A stretch of DNA of 53,360 bases from Anaerolineae bacterium (GTDB lineage Bacteria > Chloroflexota > Anaerolineae > Anaerolineales > Villigracilaceae), in contig JAFLCE010000018.1 in NCBI GenBank assembly GCA_017303655.1, positions 1 to 53,360 on the forward strand, in the 5' to 3' direction. A program made the translations under genes and the position numbers. Shown here one piece after another: positions 33,170-43,116 of the stretch. The notes under the pieces are model-generated. The model had not been told where the DNA came from, did no database searches, and saw only the letters and a program-made list of their open reading frames with translations. Each line of letters opens with the position of its first letter. The first letter of the stretch is position 1.

Positions 33170-35383
33170 TTAATCTCTTTTCCTTTTATTCGAAATGAAA
33201 AGAATTACTACGACGGCAATGATCAAGCCAATGATGATCATTATCGCCATTGGAACCCAGGCGGTAATCGCCAAAGGAGGCACATTTACCGCAGCAGCGG
33301 GTCCATTTGACGCAATAGGGGTATTGACAGGCGATGGCGGACTCACTTCGCCTTGAGAGACTAGCAGCCGGGTGTCTACAGAAAGGATCTGGTCGTCGCG
33401 AATAACTGCAAAATTACCGATTAACGCCTGACGAGCTACCTCGTCCAATAGTGCATCTGCAGACCAGGTAAGCCCTTGAGAAGAATTACCAACAACGGCT
33501 ACGATCAAGTTCTCAGGGTTGAACGGGGATGGAAGTAACTCAAGGTACCCTACTGGTTGATTAGGGTCAATTTGATAAACTACCTGCAATTCTTCCTCAC
33601 TAGCCATATCACTTCCAGGCGCAAATGGAGCTGGCAGGTTTGGATTGATCTCATTAATAAAATCCATCTTGCTGGGTGTACCTACAACCATAATATCGTA
33701 GGTAGATAAATCTTTACCAGCTGTTTCATCTGCAAACATAACAATCGGAGTGAAAATTACACCATCAGCCACTGTTCCTAATTGTCCAGCAACCTTAATA
33801 GCCGATGACCAGGCATCCAGGTTGTTACGCTCAAGCACAAAGGCTACTTTCCCAAGATCGGGTGATTGAACAAATGGCAATGGATAGGTGGAAAGATCCG
33901 GAATATCAACTGTGCTTACAGGAGATGGAGCCAAAGGTAGATACAAACGAGAATCAGCCCATAATGTTACAAACAAGCCAGTTTGATTAGGATCGGCACA
34001 TTCATCCAGGGGTTCCAAGGCAACCACAACATCAAGGAAGTTCACACCAGAACGAACCGCTGATGGCGGGATAGCGATCTGAATACGATTATTAGCTTTA
34101 TTAGCTGTCTCATCACTCAAGCGGATGCTGCCAATTGGCTTTTCATTGAGAATAATAAACACACCAGAACGGGCATAATTCAAAAGGGTGCTATTGCTTA
34201 GAGACACTTCAAAGTATGCTTCGGCGGTCACAGTTTGACCTGTTGGGATAAAGAATTGGAAGGTCTCGTTAGATTCGCCACGCCCTTCAAATGTAGTGCT
34301 TTCATAGCCTAAATTCTCAAGAGTTTGATTAACCGCAGATTGCTCAGCGTAAACGCGATTATTCACACTGTCGATCAAAGCCAGGTTCGAGGCAGTGTTT
34401 GGGCGGATCACACCGGTGCTTAGGGCTTGAGCAGCCTTTACGGTCGCCTGATCATCATTACCGGAGATGATCAATACGACACGCTCAGGGCTCCAAGGCG
34501 AGGGGATCATCTGCAGAATGCCTGCATCACCAGCACCTTCATAAACACCATTCACTAATGCCAACGGTGTCGCCAATTGATAAAAGATGGGTAGCGAAGC
34601 CGCATTACCAACCAGGATCAAGTGGCTACCAGCTAATAGAGTGTCATTAAGACCATCATGATTCATCACTGAGATTGCCATAGCTCCGCCAGTGCGAGCT
34701 TGCAAACCAGCCGAGACGGTCAATGCTGCCTGCAACTCAGAAGAGGTCGGTTCGTCAGGTACCACGATCAAGGCAGAATCAGTAAATATAGTATCTTGAT
34801 AAAGTGGGCGCGGGAAAAGTTTCAGATCAGTATTTGGTGCAGTCACTTCATGCGGAATAATAAAGCGTGAGCTGGAATGGATAATGACATCCATTTTTGC
34901 ATCAATAACACAGGATTCACTACTACTAAGAATAATGGACAATTCCTGACGGCCATCACGGCGAAGAGCAGAAAGGGCGGTTAAAGGAATTTGGATAAAC
35001 TGTGTGAATCTGCCAGATTGTTCCAGTGGTAAAACCGCAACAACTTGATCATTCATTAATACTGAAAGTGTGCCACCAGATAATTGGTTTTCAGCCGAAC
35101 TAACTGCAGTCTGAATTGAAACGGAGTAATCCAGTTCCAATTGTGCCCCACCCGTCAACTTCCAGTTTGCAGGCAGACCAAAAAACAAGGTTTCGGTTGC
35201 AAAGGGACCAAATAATCTGTGGTCTTCCTCTTTCAATTCGGCAAAGGAAAACGTATCGCCCTCTGCACGCAGAACACCAGCATCATGAGTGTTCAGATCG
35301 TTTGAACGAGCCAAACCAACCGAGACGGGCATCAATAGTGCCACTACAAGAAAAATACTGAGAGATAGAAAAATCTTTTTCAT
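33170..35383 (-). CDS. BcsB-like cellulose synthase regulatory subunit
   Basis: The 737-residue protein (ATG at 35383, nine bases after AAAGG) has a signal peptide (about 1-25) and the alternating carbohydrate-binding and flavodoxin-like domains of BcsB. Evidence includes LFFGLPANWKLTGGAQLELDYSVS, GGTLSVLMNDQVVAVLPL, IPHEVTAPNTDLKLFPRPLYQ, RSGVNFLDVVVALEPLDEC and VGTPSKMDFINEIN. A single C-terminal helix (about 700-725) ends in NKRKRD. BcsB sits outside the membrane and guides the polymer leaving the BcsA synthase. No bcsA gene is in the window, so the partner must be encoded elsewhere or replaced by the Wzx/Wzy system. Confidence 0.8.
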   Translation of the reverse strand: MKKIFLSLSIFLVVALLMPVSVGLARSNDLNTHDAGVLRAEGDTFSFAELKEEDHRLFGPFATETLFFGLPANWKLTGGAQLELDYSVSIQTAVSSAENQLSGGTLSVLMNDQVVAVLPLEQSGRFTQFIQIPLTALSALRRDGRQELSIILSSSESCVIDAKMDVIIHSSSRFIIPHEVTAPNTDLKLFPRPLYQDTIFTDSALIVVPDEPTSSELQAALTVSAGLQARTGGAMAISVMNHDGLNDTLLAGSHLILVGNAASLPIFYQLATPLALVNGVYEGAGDAGILQMIPSPWSPERVVLIISGNDDQATVKAAQALSTGVIRPNTASNLALIDSVNNRVYAEQSAVNQTLENLGYESTTFEGRGESNETFQFFIPTGQTVTAEAYFEVSLSNSTLLNYARSGVFIILNEKPIGSIRLSDETANKANNRIQIAIPPSAVRSGVNFLDVVVALEPLDECADPNQTGLFVTLWADSRLYLPLAPSPVSTVDIPDLSTYPLPFVQSPDLGKVAFVLERNNLDAWSSAIKVAGQLGTVADGVIFTPIVMFADETAGKDLSTYDIMVVGTPSKMDFINEINPNLPAPFAPGSDMASEEELQVVYQIDPNQPVGYLELLPSPFNPENLIVAVVGNSSQGLTWSADALLDEVARQALIGNFAVIRDDQILSVDTRLLVSQGEVSPPSPVNTPIASNGPAAAVNVPPLAITAWVPMAIMIIIGLIIAVVVILFISNKRKRD

Positions 35384-35438
35384 AATAATCATCCTTTCAA
35401 ATCACATGCCATTATAGGAAATAATAATAAATCCAGCG

Positions 35439-36587
35439 TTACAACGATATTGCTTTTTCGAGATAGACTTCCTCAATCTTACTAATCATCCGTTCAAGTG
35501 AAAAAACACGAGAAACCTCTTCCAATGCCAGGCGCTTCATAGCCGAAGCCCGGTCTGGGTTCTGTAGGACAGATCGTATTGCATTTGAGACAGCACTCAC
35601 ATCTGCAACCGGTACAAGGATACCATGTCCACCATCGCCAATTAATTCCCGTGCGCCTAAATTATCTGAAGCGATGACAGGCACTCCGGCAGAAAACGCC
35701 TCTAGCAAGACCAAAGGGTTGGCTTCCCAACGAGAGAGAAGTAAGAAACAATTAAAGATATTGTAGAGGCGGTATGCATCATCACGATGACCAAGCCAAT
35801 GGACCGAATCTTTCAAACCAAGTTCATTGGTTAATGCCTGCGCTTCTTCTTGAAGCGGACCCGAACCAACCCAAACAAAATGCAAGTCAGAAAAATCATT
35901 TTTCAACTCGGCAGCAACTCGCACAAAATCTATTGGCAGTTTGGGAACCGCCAACCGTCCTACCGTACCAATCACCTGTGCAGTATCTGGAATACCAAGA
36001 GAACGCTTAATCTCAAGCACATCAGCAGGCTGTTGATATAGAACCGGATCAATACCTGTTGGAATTACAGAATAAAGCTCTGGTTTCCCCACCCCATATT
36101 TCAGGGCAAGATCACGTTCATGTTTTGCGACAGCAATAATCTGTGTAGTAAATAGGGCGGCGAACTTTTCAAATAACGCTACCACACGAGCCACCAACGG
36201 CTTTGAGCCTTCATGAAATGCAAAATTATGAGGAGAATATATAACCGGGATTCCAGTGCCGACCGCAGCTATTCGTATTAGGAAACCAGGTTTTGAAGCA
36301 TGTGCATGAATAAGATCGTACCGCTCGCGTCGAATCCGCGCTGACAATTGTATCAACACCCGAGCATCGGTCAACGGGTTGATTTTGTAACGATTCATGG
36401 CAAGGCTGAACGCATCCACCTTGTAATTCTGCCGCAACTCCTCTGCAAATTCCTGCCCATTTTCTGATAAACACGCCACTGTGATATCGAATTTCTCACG
36501 ATCCAAGCCTTTTACCAACATACGGATATAGGATGCAACGCCACCTGTCGATTTGGAAACTAAAAGAAGCTTTAAGCGGCGATTCAT
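35439..36587 (-). CDS. glycosyltransferase family 4 (GT-B)
   Basis: The 382-residue protein has the GT4 layout: SKSTGGVASYIRMLVKGLDRE at the start, DLIHAHASKPGFLIRIAA in the acceptor half, IPTGID, VIGTVGRLAVPKLP at the donor domain opening, and the EX7E element SRWEANPLVLLEAFSAGVPVIA. It adds a sugar from a nucleotide donor to the lipid-linked repeat unit on the cytoplasmic face. Its start overlaps the upstream glycosyltransferase stop by four bases. The sugar is not predictable. Confidence 0.9.
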   Translation of the reverse strand: MNRRLKLLLVSKSTGGVASYIRMLVKGLDREKFDITVACLSENGQEFAEELRQNYKVDAFSLAMNRYKINPLTDARVLIQLSARIRRERYDLIHAHASKPGFLIRIAAVGTGIPVIYSPHNFAFHEGSKPLVARVVALFEKFAALFTTQIIAVAKHERDLALKYGVGKPELYSVIPTGIDPVLYQQPADVLEIKRSLGIPDTAQVIGTVGRLAVPKLPIDFVRVAAELKNDFSDLHFVWVGSGPLQEEAQALTNELGLKDSVHWLGHRDDAYRLYNIFNCFLLLSRWEANPLVLLEAFSAGVPVIASDNLGARELIGDGGHGILVPVADVSAVSNAIRSVLQNPDRASAMKRLALEEVSRVFSLERMISKIEEVYLEKAISL

Positions 36588-37717
36588 TTTGAGACAAGCC
36601 CCTTCTTCGTCAAGAGTTCCATATACAAACTGGAAACCAGATCAATCATATGATCAAGACTGTAATGATCGCTCACACGCTGCAACCCCGCCTGCCCCAT
36701 TTTCTCTCGGAGGCCCGGGTCACGTGCAAGGCGCAAACAAGCATTTGCCAAAGCCTTATGATCAGAAGTAGGAACCAATAGCGTTGTCACATCTGATTGG
36801 ACAACACCCACAACCCCGTCTACAGTGGTCGAAACCACTGGCAATGAGGCAGCCATTGCCTCCAGCAGGATAACGGGGAGTCCTTCCCAAAGAGATGAAA
36901 GCACTAAAACATCCAGCGCGTTAAGAATGGCAGGCACATCTTTGCGCATTCCAGCAAAGATCACAGAGGAGGAAATGCCCAGGTTTTTCGTCTGCAGTTC
37001 AAGGTCCGATTGAAGCGGACCGTCTCCCACGATCAAGAAGCGTGCCTCTGGCTGAAGCTTAATAATTTCAGCGGCAGCCAGCAAAAACATCGCTACATTT
37101 TTTTGCGGTTTCAACCTGCCTACGATCCCAAACAAGGGGGCTGACTCGGCAATACCAAATTCGACTCGGATCTGCTTCGCCTGTTCTTCGTAGCCAGAAA
37201 ATGCACGTACATTTACGCCATTATTTATAACGAGTATTTTTTCTTCTGGAACACCCGTTTTGGAACGGTGAAATTCTTTCACCTCGGGCGATACGGCGAT
37301 TAGCTGGTCTGCCCACATAGCAGTAGCCCCATACAAATGTCCCATAAGGCGGTTATTTGCCCAAGTATCGTTATTATGCAGTGTAGACACTACAACTGGA
37401 ACACCAGCAAGGCGAGCGGCAAGACGCCCATGAAAATCGCTCTTAAACAAATGAGTATGTACTACTTGTGGAGGATCAGCACGCCAAAGCTTTATCATTT
37501 TCATCATGAAGAACGGGTCGACAAGACCAAACCGGGAAATTCGTATTAATTTCAAATTTTTATTTGCAAGTTCTTGTACAAAAGGTCCTGGCGTACTATA
37601 ACCAACCGTAATACGATACCCGTGGTCTTCCAAGCCAGAGGCGAGATCTCTTAATAAGGTTTCAGCCCCGCCAAACGTGAGCCCGTCAATCATATGGAAT
37701 ATGTGTATCTTTTCCAT
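36584..37717 (-). CDS. glycosyltransferase family 4 (GT-B)
   Basis: The 377-residue protein starts IFHMIDGLTFGGAETLLRDLA. It carries VVHTHLFKSDFHGRLAARLAG, INNGVNV, LFGIVGRLKPQKNVAMFL and the EX7E element SLWEGLPVILLEAMAASLPVV. The GGAE loop near the N-terminus and the donor-domain Glu pair are typical of retaining GT4 enzymes. It is coupled to the next gene by an ATGA overlap and lies five bases after the preceding glycosyltransferase gene, so the three act in one operon building the repeat unit. Confidence 0.92.
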   Translation of the reverse strand: MEKIHIFHMIDGLTFGGAETLLRDLASGLEDHGYRITVGYSTPGPFVQELANKNLKLIRISRFGLVDPFFMMKMIKLWRADPPQVVHTHLFKSDFHGRLAARLAGVPVVVSTLHNNDTWANNRLMGHLYGATAMWADQLIAVSPEVKEFHRSKTGVPEEKILVINNGVNVRAFSGYEEQAKQIRVEFGIAESAPLFGIVGRLKPQKNVAMFLLAAAEIIKLQPEARFLIVGDGPLQSDLELQTKNLGISSSVIFAGMRKDVPAILNALDVLVLSSLWEGLPVILLEAMAASLPVVSTTVDGVVGVVQSDVTTLLVPTSDHKALANACLRLARDPGLREKMGQAGLQRVSDHYSLDHMIDLVSSLYMELLTKKGLVSK

Positions 37718-37721
37718 ATCT

Positions 37722-38876
37722 TTATCTTGAAACCTCGCTCATTAATTCAGAATACAATTTCTCGTACTGAGATCCCACTACATTAAAATCATACATGGAC
37801 AAAACGCGTTCATGAGCTTTTGTGCCAAGTTCTTTACGCAGACTTTCTGTAGTTGCCATACGGACTAATGCATCTGCCCATTCAGAAACATTTGCAACTG
37901 GAACCATCAAACCATACTTGCCATGTTCCAAGACCTCATTGTTGCCGCCTACTGGAGTGGCAAGACAAGGTAAGCCTGATGCCATGGCTTCCAAAAGAGC
38001 ATTGGATATACCCTCCGTTATTGAAGGCAGCAAGAACATATCAGCTGCCTGCAAATATGGGCGGACGTTTTTTTGATTGCCAGCAAAAGAAATATTCGCT
38101 TGAACATCCAGGTTCTGAACCTGGGCTTCAAGCTTCTCACGTTCTGGTCCATCACCCACAATAACAAAATGAATTGAAGGATGTTTATCTTTTGCAATGT
38201 GTATAGCATCTATAGTCGTAGACAGGGATTTTACAGGGTCCAATCGTCCTATAAAAAGAGCCACACTTTTATCAACGAGATTGAGAGAATGCTTTGCATC
38301 TTCTCTTTCTTTTTGACTTGATAAATATGATGCACCGTCAATACCATTATTCATGATACGGACACGTTCGGCAGGGACACCAGCCTGCAAAGCCTCATCG
38401 CGCATGACATCCGTTAAAGCAATTACCTTATGTGCCCAGCGACGGATTGCCCATAAACGAAGGCGTCCGCGCCAGGTACTCATGGAAACTTGAATATCAC
38501 CAATTGCATTACTCCCCCCCAGCTTAACAATCACTTTCTTTCCTAGCAACCTGCCAATCAAGACGCCAATAAATGCAGGTCCAAATGCAAGATGGGCATG
38601 AAGAATCTGATATTGATTTCTCATTCGAAAAAGAGTCATCATAGCAAAAAACATAAAGGTGATGGTGCGTATTTTTCCTGACCCAGTGGTTAGAGGACGC
38701 ACAATCTGAAAACCGTTACGTTCTTCATTTTCTGGCAATCCATCTCCACGGCGGGTTACCACCCAAACATTCCAACCATGATGGGCAAGATAAGTAGATA
38801 AGCGCTCAGCTTGCGTTTCTGCGCCGCCCACCGGTAAAGGCGGGAATTCGTTTACTAGCATAACCACTCCAGCCAT
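37722..38876 (-). CDS. glycosyltransferase family 4 (GT-B)
   Basis: The 384-residue protein opens MLVNEFPPLPVGGAETQAERLS. It contains ILHAHLAFGPAFIGVLIGRLL, IMNNGIDGASYL, ALFIGRLDPVKSLSTTIDAI and the EX7E element SITEGISNALLEAMASGLPCLA with PVGGNNEVL. This is a standard retaining GT4 arrangement. Its ATG overlaps the flippase stop by one base (TAATG). It is the first of three glycosyltransferase genes following the flippase gene. Confidence 0.92.
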   Translation of the reverse strand: MAGVVMLVNEFPPLPVGGAETQAERLSTYLAHHGWNVWVVTRRGDGLPENEERNGFQIVRPLTTGSGKIRTITFMFFAMMTLFRMRNQYQILHAHLAFGPAFIGVLIGRLLGKKVIVKLGGSNAIGDIQVSMSTWRGRLRLWAIRRWAHKVIALTDVMRDEALQAGVPAERVRIMNNGIDGASYLSSQKEREDAKHSLNLVDKSVALFIGRLDPVKSLSTTIDAIHIAKDKHPSIHFVIVGDGPEREKLEAQVQNLDVQANISFAGNQKNVRPYLQAADMFLLPSITEGISNALLEAMASGLPCLATPVGGNNEVLEHGKYGLMVPVANVSEWADALVRMATTESLRKELGTKAHERVLSMYDFNVVGSQYEKLYSELMSEVSR

Positions 38877-40339
38877 TATGCCCTACCCAGCGCCGAGAGC
38901 AATTTTCCAGCAGCTGCTTCAATAACATCTCGCTGAAGGAACCAAAGCGCTGCCAAATAAGATGCACCACCTACAATGACTGATAAAAGCAAGGTCAACC
39001 ACGGTGCAAGCCCGCTGACCGTATTCAAAAACAACAAGACTGCACCCGCCATTATCGCACTTGAGAAAATGGCAGGATTCAAGGCGCGCCAAATATCCGC
39101 CGGAGAGAGACCGATCAAACGAGATGCGACCGTAAAATTCAGGAGCACACTAAACAAAGCAATGGCAGCTTGTGCCCAGGCTACAGTTACGATAGAGGCT
39201 GCTGAAGTGGATGCCCAATAAAGCACCGGAAAGAGAACAGCAAGACGGGTCAATCCGATCCATGTTAAGATTTGAGGGCGTCCCTCCGCCCAATACACGC
39301 TACTGGTGTTATGTACAATCGAAAGCAACATAGCGTAGATGGAAATACCCTGTACCACAGGTACAGCATCGATCCATTTTTCTGTAAAAAAAGTGACGAT
39401 AAAGGGTTCAGCGACTAAAGCCAACCCCAGACCCATCGGGATCGTAAGTAGAGAGATATAGCGCGTGGCAAGGAAAAAGGCACGCGACATACCCCCTTGA
39501 CCTCGCACATGAGCATAGATTGGAAACAAGACATTGCTTAAAGTGCGCGCAAATTCAAGGATCAATAGATCTGGCATGCGAAAAGCAAGTGTGTAAACCC
39601 CAAGGGATTCAGATCCAAGGTAACGTCCAACCAAGACATAGTCTAAATTCAAGAGAACGGTGGCAAGCAATTCGCCAACAATGAAAACCAAGCCATATCG
39701 AAGTATCTCAACAGCCATCTTAATGTCAACTGCTAACTCAGGCCGCCACGGTGTCACAAGCCAATACGCAATCGAAGAAACTAATGTCCCGGCAAGCTGC
39801 CCCCAAATCAAACTCCATGGACCAAAACCAGCAAAAGCAAAACCGATGGAAGCCAACCCTTTAACCAGTGATTTAATAAAAGATGGGATAAAACTTTGTT
39901 TGAAAGAGAGACGCTTCAGAAGTACAGATTCGTGAATATACCCCAATGCCAAAAGCGGAAAGTTCAGCGCCAAAACACGCGTAACTTCGATCACTCGGTC
40001 ATCACGAAAAAAGGTAGCAATGGTTGGAGCAGCCATCCAGATTACTATAAAGAACAAAGCACCGGTTATCTGGTTGATCCAGAAACCGGTTGAGATTCGT
40101 CTTTTGTCATCCGGAAAGTAAATAATCGCAGCAGTGACACCTAGGTCACTTATTCCCTCTAAAAAGGCTACTACGGTGACAGCATAACCCACCAGCCCAA
40201 AATCATCCTTGGTAAGCAACCGAGCAAGGATAACGGTACTGATAAACACCATGAATTTTCCCGTGAACAAGGCAACATAACGCCATGCTGTGCCACGAAT
40301 TGCAGTCTTAGATATATCAAGTTGGCTCGAGTCACTCAA
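38876..40339 (-). CDS. Wzx-type polysaccharide flippase (MOP superfamily)
   Basis: The 487-residue protein has about 12-14 transmembrane helices and the MOP/PST opening TAIRGTAWRYVALFTGKFMVFISTVILARLLTKDDFGLVGYA pattern (about 12-54), then GSESLGVYTLAFRMPDL and FPIYAHVRGQGG in the middle. It would flip the undecaprenyl-linked repeat unit across the membrane. The start is TTG within TTGA, overlapping the polymerase stop; GGAG lies eight bases upstream, which supports this rare start. Confidence 0.9.
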   Translation of the reverse strand: MSDSSQLDISKTAIRGTAWRYVALFTGKFMVFISTVILARLLTKDDFGLVGYAVTVVAFLEGISDLGVTAAIIYFPDDKRRISTGFWINQITGALFFIVIWMAAPTIATFFRDDRVIEVTRVLALNFPLLALGYIHESVLLKRLSFKQSFIPSFIKSLVKGLASIGFAFAGFGPWSLIWGQLAGTLVSSIAYWLVTPWRPELAVDIKMAVEILRYGLVFIVGELLATVLLNLDYVLVGRYLGSESLGVYTLAFRMPDLLILEFARTLSNVLFPIYAHVRGQGGMSRAFFLATRYISLLTIPMGLGLALVAEPFIVTFFTEKWIDAVPVVQGISIYAMLLSIVHNTSSVYWAEGRPQILTWIGLTRLAVLFPVLYWASTSAASIVTVAWAQAAIALFSVLLNFTVASRLIGLSPADIWRALNPAIFSSAIMAGAVLLFLNTVSGLAPWLTLLLSVIVGGASYLAALWFLQRDVIEAAAGKLLSALGRA

Positions 40340-41820
40340 TTCCGTTTCTCCAGTGCCGGGTAGGTATTATATTCAGCCTGCCTCATAGTTATAGCAACCT
40401 GGGTAACTGCAAGACAAATCGCGACCAAAGACCAAAACACATTGGTGTTTGCACTGTTCTTGTAGATTGACATAAACATATACCCAGCCAGTGCAGCAAA
40501 CAATGCAGAGGTCATACTTGCTTCATCTATCCATCCAGACTTTCTCATTACTTTATACGAATTGAACATTTGAACAAATACATAAATGATGGTTCCAAAA
40601 AAAGCTAATGTGCCAAATAATCCCTGAGTGGCTAACAGCTGCAAATACAAACTAGCCGGATCTCGCTGTTCTCGACGGGAATCCAAACCGATCTGCCTTG
40701 AATAGTCTAGATAATATTGGGAATAATTATCCAACCCAACTCCAAAAACAGGGTTATCTAGGAACATTTGCCATGCCGCAATGTTTTCGCTTGTACGTCC
40801 ACGAAACGACTCGTCATAAATCTCCGTGCTGTCACTATTCACCAATTCCGTTAGTGTAAACAGACGTTCTGTAAAGTTGGCTGGCAAAAACCTTAAAAGA
40901 ATCATTCCAAGTGCAAACATTACAATCATGGTGTTGATACTTGGGCGATTAAACAATAAAAACACGAATATGGTGAAAATAAAATTAAGAAAGCCGCCAC
41001 GAGAGTCGGTAAAAATCAATGCAAGAGCACAAACCCCGGCACTTACCATGCCAAGTAATTTAAATTTAGCATCTTTTTCTTGCAATCCACGTTCAAGAGC
41101 AAGGATAAAAATTACAGCCAATACCTGAGCATATGGATTTGGGGTTTCATATGGACCGGTCATACGCGGGCGCCCAACATAACCTGAATATTCCCAACCA
41201 CCAAAACCAAAGTAACTATTATCATAAGTTTTTGTAAGGTTTTGAAAGACACTAACAGAAGACATGAACAAACCAGCCAAAACAATCGCCCAAATTACCG
41301 TCTTTAGTGAGGTTGGCTTCTGAACAATAAACAATATCATCGAGGCGATTAGCATGTTTTGAACAACGTCTAGGAATTCAGTGAATGCCAAATCAGTATT
41401 GTCTGCTGTAACAACAGAGATCAATAAAAAAATCGAGTAAATCACGAAGACGAAACTATTTTTTATCCAAGGCATCGGTCTTTCGTTGAACACGAAAAAA
41501 CGAAGCAGTACAATACCGAGAACAAAAGCGAACAATGGTCTACCTGGGCCCGGCCAGCCATTGATCTCTGCAAACACTCTTTGAACTTGAGCAAAAATAA
41601 CGATCAACAGCATGGAAAGTCCGAGGTCTGGTCTTGAAACCGCCAACGTCAAAACGATCAAGCCGGGAAACACTAACAACACCAGCCAGCCAAATTGTCC
41701 GGCGATTACTGAAACCCCAACCCCAAGCCCAATTCCAAGCAGGGCAAGAAGCCACATTCGTCCATCAAATGAGGAATATAAAAAGCGGTTCTTGTGCTGA
41801 GTACCAATTCCTTCAGCCAT
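40336..41820 (-). CDS. O-antigen ligase/polymerase family protein (Wzy-like)
   Basis: The 494-residue protein has about 11-12 transmembrane helices, with the large extracytoplasmic loop (about 300-400) typical of the Wzy/WaaL family. The loop contains RGRTSENIAAWQMFLDNPVFGVGLDNYSQYY, the family's conserved G-x-G-x-x-x-(Y/F) neighbourhood, and AHN-like SLYLQLLATQGLFG. It would join repeat units outside the membrane. No LPS core ligase is expected in a cell without an outer membrane, so polymerase is preferred over ligase. It lies between the Wzz-like gene and the flippase gene. Confidence 0.85.
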   Translation of the reverse strand: MAEGIGTQHKNRFLYSSFDGRMWLLALLGIGLGVGVSVIAGQFGWLVLLVFPGLIVLTLAVSRPDLGLSMLLIVIFAQVQRVFAEINGWPGPGRPLFAFVLGIVLLRFFVFNERPMPWIKNSFVFVIYSIFLLISVVTADNTDLAFTEFLDVVQNMLIASMILFIVQKPTSLKTVIWAIVLAGLFMSSVSVFQNLTKTYDNSYFGFGGWEYSGYVGRPRMTGPYETPNPYAQVLAVIFILALERGLQEKDAKFKLLGMVSAGVCALALIFTDSRGGFLNFIFTIFVFLLFNRPSINTMIVMFALGMILLRFLPANFTERLFTLTELVNSDSTEIYDESFRGRTSENIAAWQMFLDNPVFGVGLDNYSQYYLDYSRQIGLDSRREQRDPASLYLQLLATQGLFGTLAFFGTIIYVFVQMFNSYKVMRKSGWIDEASMTSALFAALAGYMFMSIYKNSANTNVFWSLVAICLAVTQVAITMRQAEYNTYPALEKRN

Positions 41821-41860
41821 ATATGAATATCACCTTGATACCCGTAAAAAGATTTGGCAT

Positions 41861-43003
41861 CTAGCTTTCGCCATCTTTCTGAACCCAGAATGGGTTGCGT
41901 AATTCCCAAACATATACAGGATTCGAGGGGTCACGCTTAGACTGATCCAAAGCCTCGGTCGTTTTGTTTAGCAACTCATTTGCCGAAATGCCATTACTAT
42001 ATTCCCCGCCGCCAACATGGGGATCAAGATTAACAGTCAGGTCGTATTGATATAAGTCAATCGGAGTTTGCAGTGCCTGACAAATACGCTTAAAAATACG
42101 GCTCGCGGCTTCGCCAGTAGTCATTGGTAGCATGACAATGAAGCTATTTTTTTGCCAGCGCCCAATATTATCGTTGCCACGCAATTCTCTTCGCAAGATA
42201 TCCGTTACATTGCCTAACAAACGTTGAACGCCTACAGACGGCAATGTCTCAAAGTAATCATCAACACCGCTCAATTCAATGATCCCAATAGACATGACAC
42301 CAGAGGGATTATTTGAGATCTGATCCTCCAATAAACGGCTAAAGAAACGATTATTGTAAACACCAGTATCAGAATCCAACTGTAAACGACGCTGATATGT
42401 TTCAAGAGGAATGCGAATTTGTTCACTCAGAATCGCAAGGGCAGCACCCACAGCCAAACCTAACACAAGAGAGAGAGCAGCATCCTGAATGGGCTTAGGG
42501 CTGATCGGATCCGAAGGGACAATCGCCTGGTCCAAAAAGTTTAGTTCATAAACACGGTTCAAACTACGAGTAAAGAGAATGGTTTGATATCCCAAAGCAT
42601 TAGCCAGATCCGCAGCAAGACGTGGATCTGGACCAGTAACACTTAACTCCAAAACGCTTGACTCAGGTAAAGCTACAGCAAGAATGATGTACTCTTTTTC
42701 CGGAAATCCCTCAACGCCCAAGTAGGTCAGAGACTCATTGAGTATTTTCTTACTGGACATGATCTCGGTATATGTTGCTACCACCGAACGAAGGTCGAGC
42801 GTTTCCAAGCCTGCGATCAGCACCTCAGGGTTTCCTTCGCTAGTAAGCAAAGATCCTGGTGTCAAAATCAGACGAGAGGTCGCCTTGTACTGTGGAACAG
42901 ATACATAGGAGACGATCAAGGATGCCATCAATGCAACAAGAGCAACCAGGACAATTAACCACCATCCGCGCTGCAACATACGAAAATAAAGTTTTAATTC
43001 CAT
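41861..43003 (-). CDS. Wzz chain-length regulator fused to a degenerate GGDEF domain
   Basis: The 380-residue protein has an N-terminal Wzz/polysaccharide co-polymerase part: helix 13-36, then YKATSRLILTPG and ALPESSVLELSVTGPDPRLAADLAN, and a second helix at about 174-194 preceded by PSDPISPKP. A cytoplasmic GGDEF-like domain follows (about 208-370): DSDTGVYNNRFFSRLL (210-225) matches the D-x-LTGLYNRR entry. RWQKNSFIVMLP (282-293) occupies the place of RYGGDEF, so four of the five signature residues are lost. It should not make cyclic di-GMP but may bind a nucleotide or partner. Wzz proteins normally end in a tyrosine kinase or nothing; this fusion is unusual. Confidence 0.85.
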   Translation of the reverse strand: MELKLYFRMLQRGWWLIVLVALVALMASLIVSYVSVPQYKATSRLILTPGSLLTSEGNPEVLIAGLETLDLRSVVATYTEIMSSKKILNESLTYLGVEGFPEKEYIILAVALPESSVLELSVTGPDPRLAADLANALGYQTILFTRSLNRVYELNFLDQAIVPSDPISPKPIQDAALSLVLGLAVGAALAILSEQIRIPLETYQRRLQLDSDTGVYNNRFFSRLLEDQISNNPSGVMSIGIIELSGVDDYFETLPSVGVQRLLGNVTDILRRELRGNDNIGRWQKNSFIVMLPMTTGEAASRIFKRICQALQTPIDLYQYDLTVNLDPHVGGGEYSNGISANELLNKTTEALDQSKRDPSNPVYVWELRNPFWVQKDGES

Positions 43004-43116
43004 GCTCTCTCTTCCTTAGTTCATGAGGTTTTAAGAAAAAAAAAAATTAACTTAAAAAAGTCTACCTTGCATTTTCGCAAGGATAATAACAATACAATAT
43101 CATTTTCACAAACGCA

